Part shown: positions 41,213 to 49,647 of the stretch, piece after piece
How the letters are laid out: each line of letters begins with the position of its first letter
Position numbering within the stretch: position 1 is the first letter of the stretch
Assembly: GCF_040706535.1 (NCBI RefSeq)
Contig: NZ_JAPDRJ010000006.1
Location: 206,020-270,019, forward strand
DNA length: 64,000 nt
From: Lentisalinibacter orientalis
GTDB taxonomy: Bacteria > Pseudomonadota > Gammaproteobacteria > Steroidobacterales > Woeseiaceae
Reading direction: 5' to 3'
Program-made: the position numbers and the translations under genes
Notes under the pieces: generated by a model
Databases searched by the model: none
Told to the model about the DNA's origin: nothing
What the model saw: the letters and a program-made list of their open reading frames with translations, nothing else

Positions 41213-42996
41213 CACTTCCCATGCCGGGGTTGTACGACAGCGCCCGTGTCGGTGCACCTGCGCGCCCGAAGAGCATCCGTTGCAGCGACGTCGACTGATT
41301 CCTCCGTGATGACGACGCCGTACTCTGCGGCGGCGGCCGCAGTAGACACCCGACCGTCGAGCACGTCTTCGTGTACACGTGAGACTTCGCGTTCGTGGGG
41401 ATCCCCGTAGCCGCCGCTTCCGGTCGTCCAGTAGCGCAGGCGTTCACCTGCCGAAAACAGTAACTCGATCTTTCCAGGTAGGGGAGCCGTGGTAGCATCC
41501 TGCCGCTCGACCTCGGCGCGGCTCGGTGGCGCTCCGCCGCCTCCCTCGATGCCCCAGGGCCCGAAGCGTGTGCGCTCACGACGCAGGGTGACCATCGTTT
41601 CGCCACGGAGCCACTCCACTTCGGCCTGGTAGCCGAGCCCGCCGCGCCAGCGACCCGCGCCGCCGGAGTCGGGCCAGAGTTCGAGACGCCGGAATCTCAT
41701 CGGCAGCCTGGCCTCGGCGATCTCCACCGGGATCGCAGATCCGTTCGCCGCGCCGTGCGAGCTTACATCGATGCCATCTTTCGTCGGCCGAGCGCCGTGG
41801 CCGCCGGAGAACGGGCCCCCGAGGTGGCCGATGAGCTGGCCGTTGCCATCTGGATCAGGACCGGCGACGCCGATCAGAGTGTACTGTCCGCTATGAGCCG
41901 CGGTCATACGGCGTGGCAGCGCCCTGGCCATCGCCCCGAGGATGACATCTTCGATGCGCTGCAATGACACGCCACGTGAAGCGACCGGCGCCGGGTAGGT
42001 ACTGTTGACGACGCTACCCTCGGGTAGTCTGACGGTGATGGGTCGATAGCAGCCATCGTTATTCGGCACTCGGTCCCCAGTCAGCAGTCGCACCGCGTAA
42101 TAGACGATTGCGCGAGTGGATGCCGGGACATTGTTGATAGCGCTGCGAACCTGAGCGGCCGTTCCCGCGAAGTCGAAGGTGATGTTGCTTCCCGACACGG
42201 TGACCGTTAAGGCGATGGGGACGGGTTCCGAGTCCTGAGACAGACCGTCGTCGTCGAGGTAGTCCGTGAAGCGATATTCACCATCCGCTATCGCTTCGAT
42301 CTCCTGCCGGGTGATCCGCTCGGCGTAGGCCATCAACGTCTCCGCCGCCGCGTCAATCGTGACCCTGGGCCAACGTTCGAACAGTTCTCCGTAGCGGGTC
42401 GTACCTGTCTTGCAGGCCGCGATCTGAGCACCGAGATCGCCGCGCAGACTGGCCGGCGTGCGGCTGTTGGCCTCGATCGTCGCCATGATCGTCGGATTTA
42501 TCCGCCCGCCCCTGGCGAGCCGGATCATCGGCAGTCGGATCCCCTCCGCGTGAATGTCTTTGGCGTATACGCTCACGCTGGCCGGAGCGCAGCCGCCGAT
42601 ATCGCGATGGTGGGACATCGTGGCGACATAGCCGGAGAGCGACTGGCCGTCAAAGACTGGCATCGCCACCGCGATATCCGGCATGTGCGTGCCGCCGGCA
42701 TAGGGGTCGTTGGTCAGGTAGATGTCGCCGGGGAGGGCTTCGCCTTCGGGATATGCGGAGGCGAAGCGTAGGCCCAGTTCGGCGAGCACGCCGAGATGCA
42801 CCGGCACCGCGCTGGCCTGGGCAACCGTCCGCCCGCGACTGTCGAAAAGGGCAGCGGTCGCGTCGCCACCATCGGTGATGATCGCTGAATGCGAAGTCTT
42901 GATTAGCGTCGCCTGCATTTCCTCGGCGACGGTGTCCAGCCAGCCACCGATTACCTCGACGGTGATCGGGTCGAGAACTTCTTCTGCTTGATCCAT
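41212..42996 (-). CDS. hyuB: Hydantoinase B/oxoprolinase subunit (HyuB-like), copy 2
   Basis: The 594-residue protein has the same layout as the copy at 37613: LDPITVEVIGGWLDTVAEEM, TLIKTSHSAIITDGGDATAA, NDPYAGGTHMPDIAVAMPVF and RLELWPDSGGAGRWRGGLGY. Start MDQAEEV at 42996 is well supported: AGGAG seven bases upstream, four bases after the MFS stop and almost the same length as copy 1. The two HyuB paralogues share one HyuA gene at 49648. They may form alternative complexes for different substrates. Confidence 0.9.
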   Translation of the reverse strand: MDQAEEVLDPITVEVIGGWLDTVAEEMQATLIKTSHSAIITDGGDATAALFDSRGRTVAQASAVPVHLGVLAELGLRFASAYPEGEALPGDIYLTNDPYAGGTHMPDIAVAMPVFDGQSLSGYVATMSHHRDIGGCAPASVSVYAKDIHAEGIRLPMIRLARGGRINPTIMATIEANSRTPASLRGDLGAQIAACKTGTTRYGELFERWPRVTIDAAAETLMAYAERITRQEIEAIADGEYRFTDYLDDDGLSQDSEPVPIALTVTVSGSNITFDFAGTAAQVRSAINNVPASTRAIVYYAVRLLTGDRVPNNDGCYRPITVRLPEGSVVNSTYPAPVASRGVSLQRIEDVILGAMARALPRRMTAAHSGQYTLIGVAGPDPDGNGQLIGHLGGPFSGGHGARPTKDGIDVSSHGAANGSAIPVEIAEARLPMRFRRLELWPDSGGAGRWRGGLGYQAEVEWLRGETMVTLRRERTRFGPWGIEGGGGAPPSRAEVERQDATTAPLPGKIELLFSAGERLRYWTTGSGGYGDPHEREVSRVHEDVLDGRVSTAAAAAEYGVVITEESVDVAATDALRARRCTDTGAVVQPRHGK

Positions 42997-43000
42997 GACG

Positions 43001-44335
43001 TCACTCCTCGCCATCCCGCCACGCCAGGGAGCGATCCAGGCTGGCGCGGTAAGGCTTAAGTCCAAGTGCCAAGCTGAGCGTCGAGAGCGACATCATTACC
43101 AGTGCCACTAGGCTGAGTGAGTAGCGCAGGTCGCCATCGTCACGGAAAACGTAGTCGGTCAGCAATGCCACGACGGTCGCTCCCATGGCGATAGAGCAGA
43201 AGGATGCCACCAGGAAGAACAAAGCCATAATCTGCGCTCGCATCTGGTTTGGTGTCACCAGTTGCAGTGCCACCGGCGAGAGTGCTTGCTGCATCGACAT
43301 GACGAAAGCCATGAGGCCGAGCATGGGTATCGCGAGGTCGGCCGAGGGCATCAATGGCGTGACCGCCATGACCGGCATGGAGATTCCGAGGAAAACCGAG
43401 GCAGCCCGCAGTGCGGCGTCGCGGACGCCGCGATTCGTGAGCCAGTCGCAAATCCAGCCCCCACAGTAGGCACCCAGGGACCCGAGCACGGCCAGTTCGA
43501 TACCGAAAACGATACCGGCATCGCTGATGTCCCAGCCGTAGGTTCGGCGGATGAACTCTGGCACCCAAAAGAGGAACCCATAAAATGCCATGCCGCCGGC
43601 CGAATAGCCGAGAAACACGGAAGCGAATGTCCCGCGGTTCTTTACCATGAATGCCGCGATATCTCGTATCGGGACGGCTGCTGCGTCGGTCGGCAGCAGA
43701 TCGCGCCGTGTCGGCTCGCGTACCGTCAGAAGCATGATGGCGGTCAGCGCAAGGCCGGGCAGTCCGACCAGGACGAAGGTCATCTGCCAGGGGGCTAGGA
43801 CACCCACCACGGGTAGTTGGATGGGATCGGCGTTGGTTATGAGTCGCACGACCGCTCCCCCAGCGACCATCGCAAGTCCCGCACCGAGATAGATCCCCAT
43901 GGAATAGACGGCGATCGCGCGGCCCTGCTTTTTCGGAGGAAAGTAATCGGCGATTATGGAGTAGGCCGCGGGTGTCAGGGTGGCCTCACCGACACCGACA
44001 CCGACCCGTGCCAGGAAGAGTTGCCCGAAACTTCGGGCCAGACCGCAGGCGGCGGTCGCAAGACTCCAAAGAAAGATGCCAGCAGAGATGATGTGCTTGC
44101 GGCTGTAGCGGTCGGAGAGTCGTGCGATTGGCACACCCATGGTCACGTAGAAGATCGCGAAGGCGAGACCCATCAGGAGACTGATACCGGTGTCGCTGAT
44201 CTCGAGATCAGCACGGATCGGCTCCACCAGAAGAGTAATTACCTGCCGATCGACGAAAGCCACCATGTAGGCGACCATCAATACCCCGACGACGTACCAT
44301 TCGTACCAGTAACTCTTCTCCGGCGGCGAATTCAT
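43001..44335 (-). CDS. MFS transporter (Spinster/ACS-like), copy 2
   Basis: The 444-residue transporter has 12 helices starting at WYEWYVVGVLMVAYMVAFVD. GVPIARLSDRYSRKHIISAG and GVGVGEATLTPAAYSIIADY match the sibling at 39318. ATG 44335 overlaps the stop of the upstream gene as ATGA, so translation is coupled. It lies just ahead of hyuB copy 2, repeating the HyuB plus MFS pairing seen at 37613. Confidence 0.88.
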   Translation of the reverse strand: MNSPPEKSYWYEWYVVGVLMVAYMVAFVDRQVITLLVEPIRADLEISDTGISLLMGLAFAIFYVTMGVPIARLSDRYSRKHIISAGIFLWSLATAACGLARSFGQLFLARVGVGVGEATLTPAAYSIIADYFPPKKQGRAIAVYSMGIYLGAGLAMVAGGAVVRLITNADPIQLPVVGVLAPWQMTFVLVGLPGLALTAIMLLTVREPTRRDLLPTDAAAVPIRDIAAFMVKNRGTFASVFLGYSAGGMAFYGFLFWVPEFIRRTYGWDISDAGIVFGIELAVLGSLGAYCGGWICDWLTNRGVRDAALRAASVFLGISMPVMAVTPLMPSADLAIPMLGLMAFVMSMQQALSPVALQLVTPNQMRAQIMALFFLVASFCSIAMGATVVALLTDYVFRDDGDLRYSLSLVALVMMSLSTLSLALGLKPYRASLDRSLAWRDGEE

Positions 44336-45057
44336 CGAAGGGCGATGCCTCTGCCGATTTCCTGATAGACGTTGCTCATCTTGAGAGTGAACAGCCTGCG
44401 CATTCGTTGCTGCCATGGCGTGGGGGTGTAGCCGGCGAATACAGGATTACGAAAGGCTTTTGGGTCATCGATCTCCCATATCGCCAAATGCGAGAATAAC
44501 TCGCCGCCCCTTGCCAGCATCGGCGGAAACTCCTCGCTGAGGTGCGCATAACGGCGAACCGAGTTGAAACCGGGCTGTTCGAGTATGGGTGGAACATGCT
44601 CGGTCACGTACCACTCGTTAAACTCTTCAGCGTGTGATGCGGGGACGTCATGGGCAGACATGAAAACGTACTCCGTCTTAGGGAGCACGAATTCTTTCTG
44701 CGGTGGGATCTCGTCGATGAGTTCCAGTACGCCACGGGCGAACTTGCCCAGCCCCATGGTGACGTGCTCGAAGCTGTCCGGGGGCAGGGCGGCCCAGCGT
44801 TTCGTGACGGCGTCATACTCGGCGCTGGACAGTGCAGCGCTATCAGGCCATTCCATGATAGCCAGATATTTCGCTAGGCCCTCCTGACGCGTATCAACTG
44901 GCGGTTCACCCGGCACGAGTTCGAAGCGACGGAACCCGAGGAGTCCGCATTCGAAGCGTCCCGGCGAGTGGACATTCGTGTACCAGTCGTTCCACTCGTC
45001 CTCTCGCTCTGACGGCGGGTCGAGTGCCACTACTGTTATGGTCGTGCTTCTGGTCAT
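44332..45057 (-). CDS. Two-domain dimeric alpha/beta-barrel (EthD-like) protein
   Basis: The 241-residue protein is made of two ferredoxin-like repeats. The first has EREDEWNDWYTNVHSPGRFE and the second AEEFNEWYVTEHVPPILEQP, each with the E/D-W-Y-x-x-x-H motif of EthD and related stress-responsive barrels. These proteins can be decarboxylases, monooxygenases or binding proteins. It is in an operon with PhyH, SDR, MFS and HyuB, so it probably acts on the same substrate path. Confidence 0.75.
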   Translation of the reverse strand: MTRSTTITVVALDPPSEREDEWNDWYTNVHSPGRFECGLLGFRRFELVPGEPPVDTRQEGLAKYLAIMEWPDSAALSSAEYDAVTKRWAALPPDSFEHVTMGLGKFARGVLELIDEIPPQKEFVLPKTEYVFMSAHDVPASHAEEFNEWYVTEHVPPILEQPGFNSVRRYAHLSEEFPPMLARGGELFSHLAIWEIDDPKAFRNPVFAGYTPTPWQQRMRRLFTLKMSNVYQEIGRGIALR

Positions 45058-45099
45058 GGTGAAACGGATCTCTGACTCTGTAATACCGAAACGTCGCTT

Positions 45100-45876
45100 C
45101 TACAGCACCGAACGGAAGCTGCCGCCGTCGATCAGCAGATTCTGCCCGTTGATGTAACCTGCCCACGGACTTACCAGAAATGCGCAAAGCGCACCGAATT
45201 CCTCGGGTTTGCCGAGGCGGCCAAGCGGATTGGCCCGAAGTATATGGTTGGACACTGACGTCACGTCCATGTTCTTTTCTATCGCCTGACGCTCTATGTA
45301 GCGCCTCAGCGGGCCGGTGTCGAAAAGGCCCGGCAGGAGATTGTTGATTGTCACGTCGGCATTGCGCGGGTAGCGTGCGACGCCGGCCACGAAGCCGGTC
45401 AGACCGGCCCGCGCCGCATTAGATAGATCGAGGTCGGCCATTGGTGATTTCACCGACTGGCTCGTGATGTTCACGATGCGACCGTAGCCCCGGTCAACCA
45501 TTCCGTCCAGGGTCAGACGGATCATCTCCACGGCACTGAGCATGCTGCTCTCAATTGCCTGCAGCCAGTCTTCTCGTGTCCAGCCGCGCCAGTCACCAAT
45601 ACGCGGTCCGGCTCCGTGGTTGATCAGTATGTCCGGCTTCGTCCACTGCCCGAGAAGTGCTTGCCGCCCCTCGGAGTCGCATATGTCGCACACCACGGTT
45701 GCTATCTCCGCACCGCTGCTGCCGTAACGCTCTGCCGCAGCGGATAATACGTTCGCATCCGTCCCCGGCAGTATGAGGTGGACTCCTTCACGGGCGAGAG
45801 CCGCAGCGCAGGCGTCCCCGAGGTCGGTCTCGACGCCACAAACTATCGCCGTCCTGCCGCTGATATTCAGTTCCAT
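45100..45876 (-). CDS. SDR-family protein with atypical catalytic motif
   Basis: The 258-residue Rossmann protein has the SDR ending (LGKPEEFGALCAFLVSPWAG, YINGQNLLIDGG) and VNITSQSVKSPMADLDLSNA with the catalytic Ser region. The usual YxxxK is replaced by a sequence aligned with LSNAARAG, so the Tyr and Lys are lost. The N-terminal glycine motif is also changed (CGVETDLGDACA). It may be a non-redox SDR, a binding protein, or use another mechanism, as seen in other SDRs carrying LSNA. It ends 43 bases ahead of the EthD-like gene. Confidence 0.8.
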   Translation of the reverse strand: MELNISGRTAIVCGVETDLGDACAAALAREGVHLILPGTDANVLSAAAERYGSSGAEIATVVCDICDSEGRQALLGQWTKPDILINHGAGPRIGDWRGWTREDWLQAIESSMLSAVEMIRLTLDGMVDRGYGRIVNITSQSVKSPMADLDLSNAARAGLTGFVAGVARYPRNADVTINNLLPGLFDTGPLRRYIERQAIEKNMDVTSVSNHILRANPLGRLGKPEEFGALCAFLVSPWAGYINGQNLLIDGGSFRSVL

Positions 45877-45885
45877 TCCGGTAAC

Positions 45886-46785
45886 TCAGGCGTGCAGACT
45901 GTCGCCGGAGCGTGCTGCGCGTAGTCGCTGCATGTCGGGACCCTTCTCATCCCACCCATAGGGGTCGGTCAGCCCCATGAGCGTCGCGAAACGGGACGGG
46001 TTCCTTTCAAGTAATTCGACGGGCACCTCGTTGGAATAGCGCTCCTGGGTGGTCAGATACTCCCTGCAGAAATAGAACAAGAGAGAGATGCGGAGCCCGG
46101 GAACCGTACGCGGAAAAGGCGCATGCCACGTGTTGCCGTGCCAGACGATGAGAGATCCGGCTGGTGCGTCGACCGGTACAACGGACTCCAGCGACTCGTC
46201 TGGCACAGGCTGCCGGCACAAAAGGTGACTGCCAGGGAGGTAGCCGACGCAGCCGTTCTCGAGATCGTAGTCGCTCAGTGCCCACGTTGCATTGGCGACT
46301 TGGGCATACATCGGAAAAGGCGCGGGAATACCGCGGTTGTCGCTGTGCAGATTTAGCGGCTGCGGACGTCCCTGCACTTTGGTCGGGCCCTTGATTATGG
46401 CCGAGTTGTTTGAAAGTTTGGCGCTGTACCCGAGAAGGTAAGTTATGAGCGCTAGGCAGACGCGGTTCATTAATGCTTCCTCGAACACCGGATCCTCGAG
46501 TAGCAGCCGCCAGAGCCAAATCTCCCCGCGCTGGCCGGCAGTCGCCTCGACATCGGCATGGGTCTTGCCGCCGACGACGTCAGGTTCGATGCCGGTGCGC
46601 TCGCGAGCGATCCGGAGTACCGTCTCCCGCAGGTGATCTGTGAAGCCCGGCGGCGCTACCTTATCTGGTGGGACGACCGTGAGACCGTAGGCGTCGAGCT
46701 CCGCGACATGTGATTCGATGCCGAGTTCCCGAATCTCCGCGAAGACAACGTCGAGTTCGCTATTAGCGGCGCCGGTAGCGGGCAT
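45886..46785 (-). CDS. Phytanoyl-CoA dioxygenase (PhyH) family oxygenase
   Basis: The 299-residue Fe(II)/2-oxoglutarate oxygenase has the metal motif HxD in NLHSDNRG and the distal His in WHGNTWHAPFPRTVPGLRIS, with the 2-oxoglutarate Arg a few residues after. LSDYDLENGCVGYLPGSHLL is the usual PhyH strand. It hydroxylates an unactivated carbon, probably starting breakdown of the pathway substrate. AAGGAG lies ahead of the start. It is the first gene of the minus-strand operon ending at 40757. Confidence 0.88.
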   Translation of the reverse strand: MPATGAANSELDVVFAEIRELGIESHVAELDAYGLTVVPPDKVAPPGFTDHLRETVLRIARERTGIEPDVVGGKTHADVEATAGQRGEIWLWRLLLEDPVFEEALMNRVCLALITYLLGYSAKLSNNSAIIKGPTKVQGRPQPLNLHSDNRGIPAPFPMYAQVANATWALSDYDLENGCVGYLPGSHLLCRQPVPDESLESVVPVDAPAGSLIVWHGNTWHAPFPRTVPGLRISLLFYFCREYLTTQERYSNEVPVELLERNPSRFATLMGLTDPYGWDEKGPDMQRLRAARSGDSLHA

Positions 46786-46826
46786 AGCAGCTCCTTCAGA
46801 TGGACGCCGGGCCGGGCGAAAAGTCA

Positions 46827-46854
46827 GCCCCGGCGGAGAGGGCCCCGCCGGGGC
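46827..46854 (-). terminator. GC-rich hairpin after TonB receptor gene
   Basis: GCCCCGGCGG and CCGCCGGGGC are perfect ten-base arms around an eight-base spacer. It lies 37 bases beyond the receptor stop codon and ahead of the PhyH operon. A long T run is absent. Confidence 0.55.
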
Positions 46855-46890
46855 CGGGGGCTCCGGACCTCCCGGCCCGGATCAGGGGAG

Positions 46891-49188
46891 TCAGTTGCCC
46901 CAGTTGAATCGTGCGCTTACACCCAGCGTGCGAGGCATACCGTTTACATAGACGCCCCAACCGGAACCGATCGGATCAGTCAGTGTATCTACGACATACA
47001 CTTCATCGGAGAGGTTCTTACCCCAAACCGCAAGGCTCCAGCGGTCATTCGGAGCGATCCAGGTAATCCGCGCGTTCCATAGGCCTTGGGAGTCGACCTC
47101 GAGATTGTTGACGATCTCCTTATAATGCGCATCCTGCCAGACGTAGTCCGTGAAGAAGCGCAAAGTCGAGCCGTTACGCATCGGTATCTCGTATCGCACC
47201 GCGCCGTTGAGGTTTAATTCGGGGGAGTTCGGTAACTCGCGGGGTGAGTCGCCGAAGACACCATCGAAGTTGGTACCCGGATCGTTGTTCTGCGTATCCA
47301 ACCATCCGGCACCGAATTGAATCTCGAGCTGGTCGGTCGGATACCAATTCAGTTCGGCTTCCAAGCCGGTCACGTCCGCCGCCTCGAGGTTGGTCAGGAA
47401 ATTGAGCGGCGACTGAACGACTTCGTCGAACTGAGGAGTGGCAGCCTGGAGTCCCTCGTAGTCATAGAAGAATGCAGCACTGTTGAATTGGACGCGGCCG
47501 CCGGCCCACGTACTCTTCATACCGAGCTCATAGGCAAGCACTGTCTCCGGGTCGAAGGGGATTGCGAGGCGTGGGTTGGTCAGGAGGCCTGCGTTGAATC
47601 CGCCGCCCTTGAATCCCCGTGCGACGCTCCCATAGAAGAGCAGGTCGTCATTCGGCGTGTAATCGAGCGCAACCCGACCCGTTACCTCGGTGCTATCAAG
47701 CTTGCCGTCGACGCCCAGGTCGGGATCCGGGACGACCGTCAGTGTCAATCGGTTGTCCACATCGAAGTCCGGCGGGAAGAGGAAGGCGACCTCTTCCTCG
47801 AAGTCCAGCCTCTCGTTAATGACTCGAGCTCCAAAAGTCAGAGCCCAGCGGTCATTGAATTGCCACTCGCCCTGGGCGTAAGCGGCCGCGGAAGTCCGTT
47901 CCTGCGTATACGTCAGCCAGGCACGCACGCCGAGGAAGTCGTCGGCATAGATGATGCGCGGCGGATCTTCCGTGACCTCATCCTCCGCGTAGACGACGCC
48001 GGCGATCCAGTTGAACTTTCCGTCGTTAAGGGACGCTAGTCGAAACTCTTGAGAAAATGCCTGGATATCGCTCGCGAACAGCAGGTCCACGAATAACAGG
48101 GGGTTTCCGTCCGATTCCTTTGGCTGAAAACGGTCGTATTGCTGAAAATTCGTCAGCGATGTTAACTCGTACCGGTCGAAAGTCTTGACCACGGTTACCG
48201 TGGCGCCAAGGCTATCGTTCTCGAGGTTGCTGTCCGCGTTGATCGGTGTCGTCGGATCGTTCGTGTAGTCCCCTGCATAAGGGTCCCCGTCCGTGTCGCT
48301 GTAACCGAGGACGTCGACACAATTGGCAGGATCCGGCCGGCGCCCTTGTTCAAAAGCCTGGCAGTATTGCGAGGCACCAGGTACGCCTGCGAGGAAGTCC
48401 GGATTCCAGAAGCCGATGTGCTGGAAGTAGACCGGCTGCGAGCGGTCACGACTGGCGAAAAGCTTAAAGTTGATGCTCAGATCGTCAGATGGTTCGAACA
48501 ATAGCTGTGCTCGTCCGGCGAAGATATCCACTTCACCGATGTCCTGTTGGCTAGTCCTGTCCCAGACGTAACCATCGTCCTGCTGGATCGTCATGAAACT
48601 GAGTCGGCCCGATACGGTGTCGCCGATGGGTCCGCCTAGGGCCCCCTCCAGTTCGAGGCGGCCGAAACGACCGGCGTCAGCGCGCACGAAACCACTGGCG
48701 TCCCGACTGGGTTTCCGGGATATGTAGCTGACCGCCCCACCATTGGTGTTGCGTCCGAACAACGCGCCCTGTGGACCTTTAAGTACCTCTACCCGTTCCA
48801 TGTCGAAGAGTTGGCTACCCATCGTGGCAATCGAGGTCTGGAATATCTCGTCGACGAACAAACCGACGCTGGGCGTATCGCTGGCCTGGAAGCTGTTCAT
48901 GCCCACACCGCGGATCGTGTATATCGGCATGGAGTTGCCCCACGCGTACTTGATATCCAAATTTGGTGACTGGTTGGCGACTTGCGTGACGTCGCTCCAG
49001 CCCAGATCACGGAGATCGTCCCCCGTGAATGCGTTGATAGCGATATTCACGTCCTGGACGCTTTGGGCCCGTTTGGTCGCCGTGACAACGATCTCTTCCA
49101 CGGGCTGCTGGGCGGCTAATACGCTCGGCAGAGTAATGAGCACGACGGCAGCGCTCAGGAATATCGGCATTTCGAGCCGTATTTTCAT
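46891..49188 (-). CDS. TonB-dependent outer-membrane receptor
   Basis: The 765-residue protein has a signal peptide (about 1-26), a TonB-box-like EEIVVTATKRAQ, a plug domain (about 45-160, DVTQVANQSPNLDI and VEVLKGPQGALFGRNTNGGA) and a 22-strand barrel ending in the aromatic-rich RTLGVSARFNWGN. AGGGGGAG precedes the ATG. It probably imports the substrate of the cluster across the outer membrane. The sequence type is the IroN/CirA-like sort abundant in organisms that degrade complex organics; the ligand is unknown. Confidence 0.9.
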   Translation of the reverse strand: MKIRLEMPIFLSAAVVLITLPSVLAAQQPVEEIVVTATKRAQSVQDVNIAINAFTGDDLRDLGWSDVTQVANQSPNLDIKYAWGNSMPIYTIRGVGMNSFQASDTPSVGLFVDEIFQTSIATMGSQLFDMERVEVLKGPQGALFGRNTNGGAVSYISRKPSRDASGFVRADAGRFGRLELEGALGGPIGDTVSGRLSFMTIQQDDGYVWDRTSQQDIGEVDIFAGRAQLLFEPSDDLSINFKLFASRDRSQPVYFQHIGFWNPDFLAGVPGASQYCQAFEQGRRPDPANCVDVLGYSDTDGDPYAGDYTNDPTTPINADSNLENDSLGATVTVVKTFDRYELTSLTNFQQYDRFQPKESDGNPLLFVDLLFASDIQAFSQEFRLASLNDGKFNWIAGVVYAEDEVTEDPPRIIYADDFLGVRAWLTYTQERTSAAAYAQGEWQFNDRWALTFGARVINERLDFEEEVAFLFPPDFDVDNRLTLTVVPDPDLGVDGKLDSTEVTGRVALDYTPNDDLLFYGSVARGFKGGGFNAGLLTNPRLAIPFDPETVLAYELGMKSTWAGGRVQFNSAAFFYDYEGLQAATPQFDEVVQSPLNFLTNLEAADVTGLEAELNWYPTDQLEIQFGAGWLDTQNNDPGTNFDGVFGDSPRELPNSPELNLNGAVRYEIPMRNGSTLRFFTDYVWQDAHYKEIVNNLEVDSQGLWNARITWIAPNDRWSLAVWGKNLSDEVYVVDTLTDPIGSGWGVYVNGMPRTLGVSARFNWGN

Positions 49189-49647
49189 GATCGGTCTCCC
49201 CCTGATGAAAGTCGAATCCCAAACACCGCATTTTTTTTTGGTACGGTAATGCTATTTATAATAGTTCTATTACGCAAGTGCAAGTGCTCCGTAGCCGAAA
49301 AATTCAGCGTTGGAGGTTGGACGTAGCGGTTTTGCGACTTGGCCGCTCAGTACCGTGTTTGACTTGGAACAGATAGCGCTAATTGCTTATGATTGACGCC
49401 ATTCGGCAGTATTCTAAAGGTCGTGAGGGGCGGCGATCATGCGCAGGGCAGGAGTGCCCATTAAGCCTTGCGGCACCGGTATGGAATTGAGTTTGATTAG
49501 AATAAAATATACCATTCAATAGATTCCGGGGAGCAAGTAAAGAAGCTGACTCGGGAAGGTCGAACGAAGCCCGTCGACTTGCGAACTACCGAGAGACATA
49601 AGACGTAATGCAGTGCGTTGCCTTCGCGACACTGAGGGGTAATCACC
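49189..49647. promoter_or_regulatory. Divergent regulatory region between receptor and hyuA
   Basis: This 459-base region is visibly AT-rich, with a nine-T run near 49231 and a palindrome TAATAG-TT-CTATTA at 49259-49272. The palindrome could be a regulator site for the receptor gene. No gene was recognised. Confidence 0.5.
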
